Of a stretch of 64,000 nucleotides of DNA, positions 22,573 to 35,104 are shown in pieces; positions within the stretch are counted from its first letter, which is position 1, and every line of letters begins with the position of its first letter. Source of the stretch: Purshia tridentata (taxonomy: Eukaryota; Streptophyta; Magnoliopsida; Rosales; Rosaceae). The notes beneath the pieces were generated by a model. The model had not been told where the DNA came from. It ran no database searches and worked only from the letters and a program-made list of their open reading frames with translations. A program made the position numbers and the translations under genes. Location: NCBI GenBank assembly GCA_003254885.1, contig QANT01002165.1:110968-174967 (forward strand), read 5' to 3'.

Positions 22573-25500
22573 GCATTAAGCTAACTACATGGTTTCTTGG
22601 ACTCTTGCACCTAGATATAGTTAAGATGGCAGAATTCAGTAGTATAGCTTTGTTGCACCATTTTCATTTCTTGGTGCCTAGAAACAGAGATGAGTAGAAA
22701 AATTCAAGGATGCCTCAAGATGCTTGAAGATGCTTTCTGACATAATAACTTACTTCCATATTCATCTCGTTTGTGGATGGATATAAATTAAACCCACTTC
22801 AATTACCATGTATTCCTTGTAAAATAGGGTTGTATATTTTATACCCTTTAGGGCTGCCTTAGTGATTCTTTACTTGGTTGTTATCACATAGATCTGTTCA
22901 TTCCGAGTTTCATATGTTGGTATACAAACTTCATTGATATATATAATTATCTTCTTTTGTTACTGGCGAGCTATTCTAGGAGTTTGTAATTTGAGACCGG
23001 CAAGAAGTAAAAGTGTTTTCATTTCAAGGGAATACCAAAACTGGCCGCCTTCAATGGTTTGCATGTCAGCAGCAGCAACATCTGAATCACGAAGCCTATT
23101 GGTAGCATTGGTTCTTGGAACATAGGCCATTTGGAGGCTTATACTTGATAACTAGTCCGCCTTCCAACATCTTGATTTAAAATGGGTGGCGTTTTCAGAC
23201 AGTGACTCCTCAATTTGAGTGCTAAATTACGTGGTGTTGGGTACTTCCCAGACCTACTCGCCTCCATAAATAAATATTTGATCTTTTGTACAAGTAAAAT
23301 CTGGTTTTTCTTCTATTTTACAAACAATAAGATTCAAACCTAAGATCTAGCAGTGGTCCAGGACCACCTTTGCACCCACCCTAATACATGTAAATTCTAA
23401 TTGAGGTGAACAAAAAGTGAGTCCATGCCCCTGCAACTTCAATTCATCAAATATCATTTTCAGCTAGTAAGCAGCAACAGATACATCTCGGCCGGTACAA
23501 CCTACATTACATACTGCACTATTGTCCAACAAGGATTTCTCCAAGTCATCAATGTGATCAAAATGATAAAGCCTTTTCCCCACTAATTGTGTTAGGTAAT
23601 TTCCCATAAGGACAACCCAATTCAAAACTTTACAACAAATTCTAGTTTATAGGCAACTTCTTAAGGCACCTTCCACCTTTTTCTTGCACATAATGGTTCT
23701 GGTCATACATCTCGAATACAAAACATGACGTGCTAAAATTTTGTATGTAGTATTGAGAGTGAAATAAAATTATGATTTGCAGGTGTCAGGGATCAGGATA
23801 TATGGAAAAATACAAATACATATGAACAACAAATATTCACGAGTACCACCACCACCACCAGTTTGCAGATACATCAGATTATGATTGGTAGCACTCAGCA
23901 GGCACTGGATATCATAAACCCCATCGTATATCTGTGCATGCTTATCTCTAAACAATCAATCAAATGAAAAGCCTAATATCTTTTTTTTTTTGTTGTTGTT
24001 GTAGTTGTTTGCTGTTATAATCAAAGTCATAAAGGGACTCTTTTTGGTCCCAGATGAAAGAAGAAATAAGCAAATTTTAGGACGAAAGAAGAGTAGATGA
24101 GATATCACTAAGGTGACAATGGGGTCCTGGTCCTCCTTTCTCTTCAGTCTTAAATTGATTGAAGGGCTTAAAAACTGAAAAGGTTTCAAAAAAGCAATAA
24201 ACAAACACCTCAATTTCAGACGATTGAGTTAAGTCTAAGTCTCTGCAAGTCATGTATTCAAGATTCGAACAGGAGGGTCCCTCATAATAATAGCAATAGT
24301 AAACCAAAGCAAACTACGAAGCAAAATCAGTGGTTTTTTCTGCCAAAATACCTTTTTGGAGTATTCACATCCAATGGCAGTGACCCACTTTGGTGCTACA
24401 CACTTTTTTTTGAGTATTCACATCCAACGGCCAGTGGAGGTTTATCAACTAAGAGTCTTGTACCATACATCCAATGCTAGTTTCTTAACCTAAAAGTAAA
24501 CACGTAACAGCTGCATAAGACATAATATGAATAAACCCAAGAAATGAATGATTGGGGTTGTTTCCCAGTGGTTTCGAAAAAGCCTGTTTATAGATTCTCC
24601 ATGTCTTCTCTTTTTTTGAACTCTTCCTGTTGCACAGCTCAATCAATTCAAAAAAAGCCCATTTTGGTGAACTGCATATAAAATTAAGACCAAGGTTGCA
24701 CCGCTAATCAATCATATTTTAATCCATGATCTCAATTAATAACCATCTTTCATGTACTAGAACAGAGCAAACAAATATATAGAGAAGGGATGCCACTAGG
24801 CTACTGCACCATTTCTCACTCTGTCACTTATCGCCAATCAACATGAAAGGCTATTGGCTATTGGCTAGTCTATCTCTTATTGCTCTTTTAAAAGCCTTCA
24901 CTTTCCTCTCAATTATTCCAAAAGTGTTTCCAATCTCTGATTTTGGCTGAGATAGATATCCCCTGTATCCTCTGCTTTTGATTATTATGGTATCTATAAC
25001 ATACATTATATTTTCTTGTACTGCATAATGAGATAAATTAAACTTTTTATATTAAATTGGTTATATGGCTTCTCTAAGATAGCACAGTGCAAGTATATTC
25101 ATGATTCATAATTCAGGAAGAGGTTCTTAATTGAGACCCATTGAATAATGGGTGTGTCTCCACTCTTCATCATCACATCTATATTTATGTGTACATGGGT
25201 CCATGCATGGCTTTTCTAAGGAGTGTTATTGCTCTGTGGTTCCAGCTGGTAATCACCAGCAGTACCCCAGTACTATGCATTTCTTGCAAACCACTATTTC
25301 AATATCTGTTCCGACTTTAGTATAAGTGAAACGTACTAATCAAAACAATAGAGAGACAGTGAACAACATTACAAGTTTACAACAACCTCCTCAAATTGAC
25401 CACTCTGTTTTGTAATAAGCTACAAGTAATTTCCTCCTAAATTGATTTCAACTCTCCTCAAGCCGTAAAGGGCTTTGCTGAACTAACTAGCACAACTTTC

Positions 25501-25985
25501 TATCTTGAATTTTCTTTTCAACTCTGCACTATTATTCATGCATGCAACTTTTTGCATTTGCAAGTAAATTAATTGGTAATAGGAAAAGGCTAGGCTCGTC
25601 CCACCCCAACTGGGTCATTCATGCATCATGCCAGAGCAGGTGGTGGTCTAATGATCGACCCACAGGTACATGAATCATGGACCATATATGGTCATCATCA
25701 ATAGGTGGTCTAATGATCCAACAGTTGATATGTATGTGCATGCTTTACCTAAATTTTTAATAATTGACCCTTCAAATTAAAAACCCATTCCAGAAGTTTA
25801 CAAGTAATTAGTATCAATTAGAGGAGCTGCCAGTCAAAAGTGTGAGACACCAAAAATTATTGCTGCTTTCTGCATCACTCTGCTCCCCATTATATATTCA
25901 CCCATCACCTCCCTCCTCTAACTTAGCCCTGTAAACCTCCTTTTCTCTCCTTCTCTGTCTCTCAATCTCTCTGTTTTTGCTGCAA
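22573..25985. other. Spacer between PRR5 and NHL26
   Basis: About 3.4 kb of AT-rich sequence with the PRR 3' UTR at its left end and the NHL26 promoter at its right (a TATA-like TATATA near 25890 and a CT-rich leader). I found no convincing gene. A short motif, ggtggtctaatgatc, occurs twice near 25642 and 25706. Confidence 0.5.
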
Positions 25986-26624
25986 ATGTCTCAAGCCCTC
26001 TCAAAATCTCCTAAACACTGTGGCGATAAACAAAGGCTGAACATTGGCAAGCTCTACAAGAAGCTATTCTTAGTATTCTCTGCATTTTCCACCACAATTC
26101 TGTCTCTGATACTGCTTGTCTGGCTCATCCTACGCCCCACCAAACCCGAGTTCTCTCTCAAAGAAGCTGACATCTACCAACTCAACCTCTCAGGTGGTGG
26201 CCACCTTCTCAACTCCTCCGTCCAACTCAGCCTGCTTTCCAAGAACCCAAATCAGAAAGTGGGTATTTACTACGACGAGCTCCAAGTGTATGCTTCGTAC
26301 AAGGGTCAACAAATAACTGTGTACACGTCACTACCTCCTTTCTACCAAGGACATGAAGAGAGCAATATCTTAACGGCTTCTTTGATGGGAAATGGCCTGC
26401 CGGTGGCTCCCTCATTTGGTTATGAAGTGGGGCGTGATCAGACGGCGGGGAGACTGGTTTTGGATCTGAAAGTGATCGGACGGCTGAGGTGGAAGGTGGG
26501 GACTTGGGTGTCTGGAAGATACAGAGTGAACGTAGCTTGTGTTGCGGTGATGGCTTTTGGGCCTTCTATCCCAACAGGTCCACTCACTTCAAGGCAAGGG
26601 ACTGAGTGTTCCACCACCGTCTGA
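25986..26624 (+). CDS. NHL26: NDR1/HIN1-like protein 26 (LEA_2 domain)
   Basis: Single-exon gene, 212 aa. The start is the ATG at 25986 (MSQALSKSPKHCGDK). A single transmembrane helix lies at about 27-50 (FLVFSAFSTTILSLILLVWL). An LEA_2/NHL domain follows, with PEFSLKEADIYQLNL, HLLNSSVQLSLLSKNPN and KVGIYYDELQVYASYKGQQI. It ends in the CSTTV tail. This matches Arabidopsis NHL26 (213 aa) along the whole length as I recall it. NHL26 sits at phloem plasmodesmata/ER of companion cells, and its overexpression in Arabidopsis alters sucrose export; the wider family includes NDR1 of disease resistance. A pyrimidine-rich leader and a TATA-like box precede it. No breaks are seen. Confidence 0.9.
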   Translation: MSQALSKSPKHCGDKQRLNIGKLYKKLFLVFSAFSTTILSLILLVWLILRPTKPEFSLKEADIYQLNLSGGGHLLNSSVQLSLLSKNPNQKVGIYYDELQVYASYKGQQITVYTSLPPFYQGHEESNILTASLMGNGLPVAPSFGYEVGRDQTAGRLVLDLKVIGRLRWKVGTWVSGRYRVNVACVAVMAFGPSIPTGPLTSRQGTECSTTV

Positions 26625-29552
26625 ATTCTCAAACCAACTGCTACTACTAACATGATTGATTGACTAGCTACGTGAGTTTCTTAATTTGCTTCTTCTACAT
26701 ATTTTGATATTGGTCTTTGGTTGCTTCATGTTGACGTATGTATGCTGCTGCGCCCATAAGTGTTTGTAAATTCTGAATTATAATCATGAATGAAAAGCTT
26801 ACCCTGTTTGTAATATTCTCAATCTTATCTTCTTATGAATTAGTTAATTAATTCTGGTGAATGACTTTTAAAGGGAGAGGGTAGTTGATCATCTTTTCAG
26901 TAGTGGGTTTTGATTTTGAGAAGACAGGGATGCCATGATGATGAGGATCAGAGGAGGAGGGATTGAATTTGTGAATTGTGAGCACAGAAAAAAAAAGGAT
27001 TGACTGAGGGGGGATAAAGACATAAAAAAGAGGTAATGATGGGTGAGATGAGAACTGGAGAAAGAAAAAGAAGAGAAAAAGCTGGGAAATCCATTATTTT
27101 CTTCGTTAAGGAATCTTCAAATTTACTGTTAAATCCCTAATCACCTTTAGACTTAATGCATGGGTTGTCTTGGGCCCAAGTTACAACTGAATCTGCATGT
27201 ACCATATACTGTATCTTCCTTGAGGCTTCACTTAAAAATTATTCCACATACCCAACCCATCAATGAAAATGAAATTGGCTTTCTCACTCATTGAATAAAC
27301 TGCAGAATCAGCTAATTAATAATTCGATTCTGTCTGGGAACTGGGAAGAGGGTAGGTTGGTCGATATTACATACGGCTGTCTCAGAAAACCCAGAATGGT
27401 ACACCATTCTGATTCCATGGGAAAGATTCTTTTTTTTTTCTTTTTCCTTTATATAATTTCTCCATAATTCTACACGTGATTTTACCTTAACATATCAAAA
27501 TATTCTTATACTGAAATCAAATCTACTTATCGACCACTTTGAGATTACAATCAAATTACGATCCTTCAGCAAAAACATTAAACATCGATCCAACAGAATC
27601 TAATAGATTATTAGGAGAAAATTGGGTGAAATATCTTGTTACAGCTTTACAGAAGGCAGCCTCCAGTTTGATTAACTTTACAATTACCTTTTTGGTTCCT
27701 CCAATTACCAAAATCATGCACTTAAATAAGTATGAAGGAATTAAATTTTAAATTTCAAAAGTTCAAAAATATAAAAATATAAAAATATCGATTTTGTTAA
27801 AAAATTTTAATAAAATTTCATCAATTTTAAGTCGATAATATTCTAAAATATTCAAAATATCACGTAATAATACATAAGAGAGTATTATTAGTTAACACTT
27901 AAACACTGCCATCTTGCCATTTTGCAACACATAAACTAAACGGTCAAATTCCAAAACTTCAACATTTACGATGCTGACAAAAAATACTTTCCATAAATCT
28001 TAAAAAGCAAAAGAAAAAATATGAATTGGGGAAAATCAAGACCCACAAATTCAAAAAGTAGCACTACTTTTTAATTAAGGATACAAAAGAAAGCTAGCGT
28101 CTCCTACCAGATATGCCCACGTCCCCACAAAAATGACTCTGAATAGCTGAAATAGCCACAAAAACTTCACCACAATGCTGCTGCTTTTTTATAATTGCAT
28201 TTCGATATCAGTGGGTAATTCTCTTCTATGAACACTTTGTTTTCATTTTTTTAACAAAAGTTTGGTCATGGAATGGAGTAGGATTACTTCAAGTTCAATA
28301 ACATGAATTTTACAAGAAGACCCTACAAGACTAGAGAGTGCCTTCAATTCCCTAGCTTTCCACAATTACAAAGCCCATCAAACACTCCTACCCCAGACAG
28401 AGACAGTGCCTTGTGCAAGTTTGGAAGAAACGCACTACAGCAGAGTAATTAAAGCATGCCAACAAAAACAATGAAGTTGTAGTTGGACAAGTAAACCCAA
28501 ATTTTTGTTCCATCAACTTAAACATTCTCTCCTTGAATACAAAATTACTAATATATTTGAAGAGCCCTGAATTAAAATTTAATATGGATACAAAAATGAA
28601 CAAACTATTTGAATCACCAGGACTTAAAACCCCCCTGCTTATGTTACAGCCTATGGTTCCTTCTGGTATGTAGTAATGGAATGCATTACGCAGGCACAAT
28701 ATTATTGTAAAATACTAACAAATCTGGTATGAAACACAAATGATTGAGTTATCAGACAAGAACAAGGTTAACTTTCTATAGACAAATACTACAACAGTTG
28801 TAAGTTGACAGACAAGTTTAATAACAAGGTTATCAATCTTAAGTAGCAACAACCAATCAAGGTCCATGACAAAAGTTCCAGCATGCTAATCTTGATTTAA
28901 GAATTAAGGCCTTGTTTGATGCCTAAGAGTGAGCATGAACTGGAAGGAACATAAAGGATTCAAAGACCTATGGTTCCTGGTACATTGTGAGACAGCCGAC
29001 TGGTCAATTTAATGAAGAGAATGAATGACTGTCAGGATCCAACATAAGCTTCCCATATAATCATTATTATATCATAAGGCCAATACATTCTCAAATCCCT
29101 CTCCACGAGGGCACATGTGATTTGTTTGAAATTTTGAATGAATAATAAACTCCCAAATAGAAACAAGGAGTATGTGACTGAAAACTGCAAGAAAAGAAGA
29201 ATGGAGATGCATAACTAAAGCAAAAATTACCACAATCACAGAGTCAAAACTTACAAGAAAATTTGTAACCTTGTTATTATGATTTAAAGAAAAAGTAATA
29301 CATACATTCAACCAAAACTTGAATCAAGGAGTCCTCTCAAATGCCAAAACGAGACATCAATTACGAACTAAAGAGCAGCTGAAAGCTCAAAACATTATCT
29401 TACAAGATTGTTTAATGTTAAGTATCTTCAAAAGATCAGCATCATACTCTAAACTGTTCTCTATGAATCCAATAAGTAATAGAAACATACCATTACTGCA
29501 TTACATTGTGAAAGAGGAATCTTTCTTGTATCCTAAAACTCAGAAACCCAAA
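26625..29552. other. Spacer, no gene seen
   Basis: About 2.9 kb of AT-rich DNA between the NHL26 3' end and the Nudix-like gene 3' end. Only short accidental frames were found, with no splice-consistent or motif-bearing sequence. Confidence 0.5.
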
Positions 29553-30392
29553 TCAAGATTTTACAGAATCAAGACTAACCCATTTCCAAAAATGCTTCTT
29601 GACAGACACAGCCTCGCGGGCAACACTCATTTCATCGCAATTCGCATACTCATGCTCCTCCTCAGTGCAAAACTCTCTCTCTGGCAAACCCTCTACCCAA
29701 GCATCCACCGAATGCAATTCGTAAGATGCCGGCAAACCCGGATACGACGCCGAATTGCGCTCCTCAACCTTCTTCTGATACGAACCGGGAACAATTTTCA
29801 CAATGCAGGAATCTTTCGCAGACACATTTAGTATCGAACCGAGCTCTTCCATAACCGCCCGGTTTGCGGCTGATTCGGGGTCCTCGCCGGGCTTCATTTT
29901 CTCCGACAAGGGTCGGCCTCGGTTTCTCACGCTGCCGTCCGATAATTCTTGGTGCGCTTCGACCAACATGCGGTTTTCATCGTCGATGATCCGGACGGTG
30001 ACGACGTGAACGGTCCGAACCGGAGGTGTTGAGTCGGCTAGAGAGCTTTCGCCTTCGGAAAGCTCGAGCCAGAGATTGTGGACGTTCTTGGTGCCGGGCT
30101 TGACCCCCCAAGAAGCGAAGGAGTCAGAAAGCAAGCGGGGCTTGAGCCAGTCGGAGAGGGACTGAGGGGTGGCGAATTGGTGGTGGTGGTGGAGGGACAT
30201 GGTGGGGATTTTGATGAAGCGGCGAGGGCAAAAAGGGAAATAAAGAAAAGGGGTTTTGGAGAAGATGGTGGTGGCTCTGGTGGAGGAGGAGAAGAGGAAG
30301 CGGATGGAGAAGGCGGTAAAGAGGAGATCCGGTAGGATTGGGAGCTTGCTGTTGGTGGGGCTGTTTCTGATTGGTTGCTGTGGCGGTGACAT
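29553..30392 (-). CDS. Nudix-like domain protein with imperfect Nudix box and N-terminal extension
   Basis: Single open frame of 279 aa from the ATG at 30392; codons further upstream lack an ATG. Residues 1-65 are Ser/Thr/Arg/Phe-rich with few acidic residues (FLFSSSTRATTIFSKTPF), a plausible organelle targeting peptide; a second ATG (MSLHHHHQFATP) follows it. The rest resembles a Nudix fold. VRTVHVVTVRIIDDENRMLV is a leading strand pair, then GRPLSEKMKPGEDPESAANR and AVMEELGSIL align with the Nudix box, but the consensus REUxEE reads RAVMEE. Catalysis is therefore uncertain. Nudix enzymes cleave nucleoside diphosphates linked to another group. Substrate is unknown. A GTTAGT near the 3' end (TGG|GTTAGT) could be a donor, so the C-terminus may differ. 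Confidence 0.72.
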   Translation of the reverse strand: MSPPQQPIRNSPTNSKLPILPDLLFTAFSIRFLFSSSTRATTIFSKTPFLYFPFCPRRFIKIPTMSLHHHHQFATPQSLSDWLKPRLLSDSFASWGVKPGTKNVHNLWLELSEGESSLADSTPPVRTVHVVTVRIIDDENRMLVEAHQELSDGSVRNRGRPLSEKMKPGEDPESAANRAVMEELGSILNVSAKDSCIVKIVPGSYQKKVEERNSASYPGLPASYELHSVDAWVEGLPEREFCTEEEHEYANCDEMSVAREAVSVKKHFWKWVSLDSVKS

Positions 30393-33170
30393 GTCAGCAA
30401 TTGTGGGTGTTTGGGAGAAGGAATAATAATGGGGTTTTGGTGATGATATCCATCCTCTGATTGAAGAAGAAGAAGAAGAAGAAGAAGAAGATGAAGATGG
30501 AGAAGACAGAGGAAGAAGAGAAGGGGGTGGTGTTTGTTGGGAAAAATAAGAGGTGTAAATTTGTGGTTTGGTTTTTTTTTTTTTGGCCAATGGAATTTGT
30601 GGTTTGTTTTTGGATCACATTCGTATATATTCTCATTTATATTCCATGCTCTGTTTTTTACTTTTTTATTTTGATTAGGTATCAAATTATTATTTGTCTT
30701 AATTTATACCTAAAATTTTTATTTTGTTTCAATTTTGTATATAACGTGATTATGAATTCGGGCATTTTAATCGATATAAATTCGTAATTAAACTAAATTG
30801 ACCGTACTGGCCCAAAAAAAAATAATAATAACTAAAGTGACCGTGAGTAAATCAAAGCAAATGACCATAATATAATTTAAGATTAGTTGACACATATGAC
30901 GATAGAATATAGAGAGAAATACCCGAAAGACATTGCAGGCAATTAGATGGGGAAAGATAATTGAAAAGTTGATCGAGAATAAGAAGAACATAGGTGAGGC
31001 TTGCACCGAATGTAAATCAGCAAAATATCAGAAGAAAAACGAATGGGAATGATACCAATCAAACAAAAAAAGCAAAACGCAATATATTCAATATTCTCTT
31101 CCTTTTCTTTTTATGAGGTCAGAAAGAGCGAACAATAAAACAAAATTGGGAGATTCAGATTGTAATTTGTAAAAGGAGAGAAGAAGGGCAGAGTGTGATT
31201 CCGGACTTGTGATTTGGGGGGTAGGCTTTTTGCTTGGGTTTATTATTTTAATTCGAATAAATTTTATTTTTCCAGATTTTTAATTATTTTTTCATGACAT
31301 ACATGGTATGTTGTCACATAGCATCCAATCAGTATTGTGAAAATGTTATAAAAGTTCTATGTCAATATTTAACGGATTCCTTAACATAAGGTATGTCATT
31401 ACAAAATTTTATACATAAAAGTATTATATTAAAATTTAAAGCAAATTTGAGGTACTAAATTGAAATTAAACCTATTATCAAGAAATGTAATTTCGATTTT
31501 GAGGAAATTTTCGATGAAATTTTCGATTTCGCTAAGATTTAGACAAAAATGACGGAAATTGCTATTAAACGATGAAAATTTTAAATAAAACTTTATAATA
31601 TGCTTATTTAACATATTATATACTACATTTACAAAAAACATTGAAGGAATCAAACCATATTATAAGTTTTATGTGATATAAAGTGAATATTATGCGCATT
31701 GGAGGTAAATTCCATTAAAAAAATATTACACTAATTAATAATTATATAAATAACATCTCAAATTTACAAATTATACTACAATTTTAAATTATAAATTAAA
31801 TAAGTATTCTAAAACTCCAAATATATAATAAAAACTCCAAATTAATTTAGTAGTCATATGATGATCATATCACCAGATTATAACATAATTTGACATACAT
31901 ATTATGTAGACAACCACCAAATTAATTAAGTAGTCATATCACCAAGTGTTATATTAATATTAATTTTTTGAAACTCCATTACCAAGTGATCAGCATGCCA
32001 TTGGTTCTCAAATTGATTATGTTTGATGCATGCACAGTAAAGTCCCACTGTTTGAACTATGATTAGTTGGTTCTTAAATTAATACATATTTGACTTTGGT
32101 TTGGTCCCACTCCCCTTTTTATTGCGCGTGCTTGCCTTCCTAATTTTTTTTTTCCTTCTCTTTCTTCTTCCCCGTTCCCCTCTTTCTCCTGAAGCTTTTA
32201 AGTTATCCTTTCCTCCTCTCTCACTCTCTCTCCTTGTAGCCTACCTGTCCGGCCACTTCCTGGCAATCTAAGACCACTGGTGGACTCTCCAAGCCTGTGC
32301 CAACACAACCCAACCATCACCCAGCCCGGCTGGCCTCCCCAAGCGAGAAATTGCAGCCTCTTTCCGTCGCCTATTTTGGCTAATTCCGGCCACCTTCGAG
32401 GTCCAATCACCCATATTTTTTGTGGGTTTTTCTTCCCACACCATGGGCTTTCATTCCCTAAGGTTTGAGGTGCCAATTTTGTGAAATTTTGATTTTGAGT
32501 TTTAGGGTTTATGACAAATTTCAAAACTTTGGCCGAAATTTCAGAATTTTGGCGAAATTTCAACGAAATCATCAAAATTCAAACGAAAATTACATGGATA
32601 TGGCATTTGTTTTGAACCCCTCAAAAAACGATAATTTCAGCAATATTTGGCCAAAATTATTGAAATTTCATTCCTGGCCTATTTTTCTTTATGAATATAT
32701 ATTATGTACTTATCAAGTTGTGGACTTCTGTGGTTATGGAATTAATGTATGGGCCAGAAAGGTAGGCCCAATTTCACTGTGTTTCTAGAAGCTTACTTTT
32801 TGTTTTGTTTTTATGTTAATAAGATTCTAGAAGTTTATTACTTAGTCCATCTGTCCATGTACTAAATAACTGAGCGATTTAATTACTATATGGATAAATA
32901 TAAACGAAAGCGTGCAAGGATGCATGACACTTATTTTATTTTGTATATAGGAAGGGATCGATCAACTAACACTTTTGCTCATCACTTGGGCTAGATATGA
33001 TAGTATGATATATGTTAATTGAGATATTCATGTAAACTTCATGAGATTAAATAAGAGTTGACATATGTATATACATATACAAAGAGAAATTAAATAAGAA
33101 TACATTCATCATGAAATGAAGATCGAGTAGGGTATATATACAGTTGTCTGTTTATTGGCTTAGAATTTAA
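30393..33170. other. Spacer with microsatellite and a GC-richer block, no gene
   Basis: A (GAA)n repeat at about 30460-30490 lies in the 5' flank of the Nudix-like gene. AT-rich DNA follows. At 32210-32470 there is a GC-richer pyrimidine-rich stretch without a supported frame; it could be a degraded retrotransposon leader, but I saw no LTR termini. Confidence 0.4.
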
Positions 33171-33330
33171 GTAGCAGCTAAGTCGGTGATGGGATATAGT
33201 CACCAAACAAATAAATCATCCTCTGTTTATTGGCTTTGTGTTACGGAATTGACTATGAGAATGTAAGTAGCAGCTAAGTCGGTGATGGGATATAGTCGAG
33301 GTCATGACCAAACAAATAAATCATCCTCTC
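33171..33330. repeat. Tandem duplication of the RING gene 3' end, 96-bp spacing
   Basis: The segment starting GTAGCAGCTAAGTCGG occurs at 33171-33225 and 33267-33330. The second copy contains the real stop codon region of the RING gene. The first lacks 10 bp (gaggtcatga) present in the second. The words CTGTTTATTGGCTT flank the units. Confidence 0.88.
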
Positions 33331-33870
33331 CGTCCTCCATGGATCTGCAGGTTGTGGACGAAGGTGTTGAGAAGAATGAGGTGAAGATGATGAAGATGAT
33401 GCAGGTGGTGGGGGTGGTGGCAATAACATGGATCTGCAGAGAGGACATGTGAGGTGACCTTGATCAATCCAAGCATCAAGGCAGTGACTATGAAAAGCAT
33501 GAGAACAGTTGGAGAGGTTTCTCACAGCTTGGCTACCCTCAATCTCATTCATGCACACAATACACATATTATCATTCTCATTATTATTGGAGTTGAGAAA
33601 GTAATGTTGGTATTGCACCACTGCTAATTGCTTCTTAACCGATTCAGCTCTACTGCTACTACTACTCATGTTGTGGACGGGTACTGGTACCAACCAAGGA
33701 GCTACAGCGCCTGCTACACCTGGAAAACTCATATCTCCCTCATCATCATCACCTTCTTCACAATTACCATCCTTATTATGCTCATCATCGCCCTTCAATG
33801 AGTATATGATCTTCTTCACCACAATCAAAAATAGATACGAGAGGAATATTCTGATTTTCATCACGACCAT
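33274..33870 (-). CDS. RING-H2 E3 ubiquitin ligase-like protein
   Basis: Single-exon gene, 198 aa, start ATG at 33870. An N-terminal hydrophobic helix (residues about 5-24, KIRIFLSYLFLIVV) suggests a membrane anchor. An acidic stretch (GDDEHNKDGNCEEGDDDEGD) follows. The RING-H2 domain spans 103-146 with ligands C103, C106, C122, H124, H127, C130, C142 and C145 (MCIVCMNEIEGSQAVRNLS; HAFHSHCLDAWIDQGHLTC). A Pro and Ser run follows and the protein ends in YIPSPT. The layout is that of small plant ATL/RHA-like ubiquitin ligases, which transfer ubiquitin from an E2 to substrates. The substrate is unknown. The stop-codon region is repeated just downstream. The family call is firm, the subfamily open. 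Confidence 0.88.
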   Translation of the reverse strand: MVVMKIRIFLSYLFLIVVKKIIYSLKGDDEHNKDGNCEEGDDDEGDMSFPGVAGAVAPWLVPVPVHNMSSSSSRAESVKKQLAVVQYQHYFLNSNNNENDNMCIVCMNEIEGSQAVRNLSNCSHAFHSHCLDAWIDQGHLTCPLCRSMLLPPPPPPASSSSSSPHSSQHLRPQPADPWRTERMIYLFGHDLDYIPSPT

Positions 33871-34225
33871 GTTTCTTATATTTGGTTTTTTCTATCAGAC
33901 TATCAGACTGATCGATGCTCATATATTTTCAGACAGACGTACGTGTATAACGTGAGCACCGTGGCTATATATACATATATTATTATATAATATAACGTAG
34001 TGAAAAGATTAATCCTAATTACCTTTCACAATAAATGAAGATAGGGAGATTGGAACTGCTGGATCTGCTTTAACAATAATTGAACAAAGAGTCTTATAGA
34101 CACCTGGCCAAGTAGCGTACCTTTGATTCTGAGCAGCCAACAACACAATATATATCGGAACAGTTTATATATTTCGAATTTCAATAATGCATGCAAACCA
34201 AATTGCCAATAATGTATCTACCTAT

Positions 34226-34227
34226 AC

Positions 34228-34265
<38 letters not shown>

Positions 34266-34266
34266 A
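34226..34266. repeat. Compound (TA)n(TG)n microsatellite
   Basis: A run of TA dinucleotides passes directly into a run of GT dinucleotides in the 5' flank of the RING gene. Confidence 0.9.
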
Positions 34267-34622
34267 TTGGGAGTGCCTTATTGCCATATATTGAACTTAG
34301 CATGTGGGACATATATGTTGCCTGCCTGATAGGACACTAGTACGTGGTAGGTGATGATCTATAATGGTACCATCAATTCAATTCCATGCCCGGCCTGTTA
34401 ATTGGTTGACATAATACACTGATATACATATATAATACATGTATCTATATTAATATTTGATGTTGTTGTACTATTAATGCATATTGGCCTTAATTGGCGG
34501 GCTACCTATATATTCGGCTACATATATAAATATGAAACTATCAATATATATACATAAGTTAAATTATTAATTAATTATATATATGGATCTGCAAGACTCT
34601 TTTCGTTTAGTTTCATTGAATT

Positions 34623-35104
34623 TCAAGTGCTGTATGCTGGGTTTGGGGTGGTGACATTGTCTGTGGTTAAAGTTTGTGGGGGGCAGGGGTGGGAGCCATC
34701 AATATAGCCCAGTAAGTCATAGCCAATGAAGACAGTTTCAAATTGGATTTTCCAGGATAGGTAATTCGTGGAGTTGAGTTTGATGGGAGTTTGAGCAGCT
34801 GTGTTTATGGTGAGAAGTGGATAATTATTAGAGGTGAGAATTGTATGTGCTGCCATCGGGAGCAATTAACAGGGGAGGAAGAAAAAAAGTTGCTCTGATA
34901 CCATATAGAGGTTAACACTTTGGTGAATGAAAACCGTAACTTTTATTGATTGCAGCTGCTAGTTAAATACAAGTAAATACCAACAAAGCCTATAAAAGTG
35001 GAAGTCCTATTCCTAAGGGATCACAGCTAAACAAACATAACAGCACTGGAACTTCAAAATACAGATTTGAAATACAACAACATTACAAATTTCAAATACA
35101 ACAG
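34623..35104 (-). mobile_element. Truncated Ty1/copia retrotransposon: one LTR, primer-binding site, gag start
   Basis: On the minus strand the order is LTR-like sequence (about 35104-34904, beginning TGTTGTATTTGAAATTTG), then TGGTATCAGAGC (complement of 34892-34903), the primer-binding site for initiator tRNA-Met, then a gag start. The gag frame, to 34623, contains IKLNSTNYLSWKIQFETVFI and GYDLLGYIDGSHPCPPQ, typical of the copia gag N-terminus. A stop cuts it off. No protease, integrase, reverse transcriptase or second LTR follows, so only the 5' end of the element remains. Confidence 0.85.

Noticed and set aside
29319-29831. 170-codon plus-strand frame
   Set aside because: Antisense to the Nudix-like gene for half its length and AT-rich spacer for the rest; no domain.
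32198-32575. 125-codon minus-strand frame in a GC-richer block
   Set aside because: No homology recognised and no partner exons; better explained as repeat debris.
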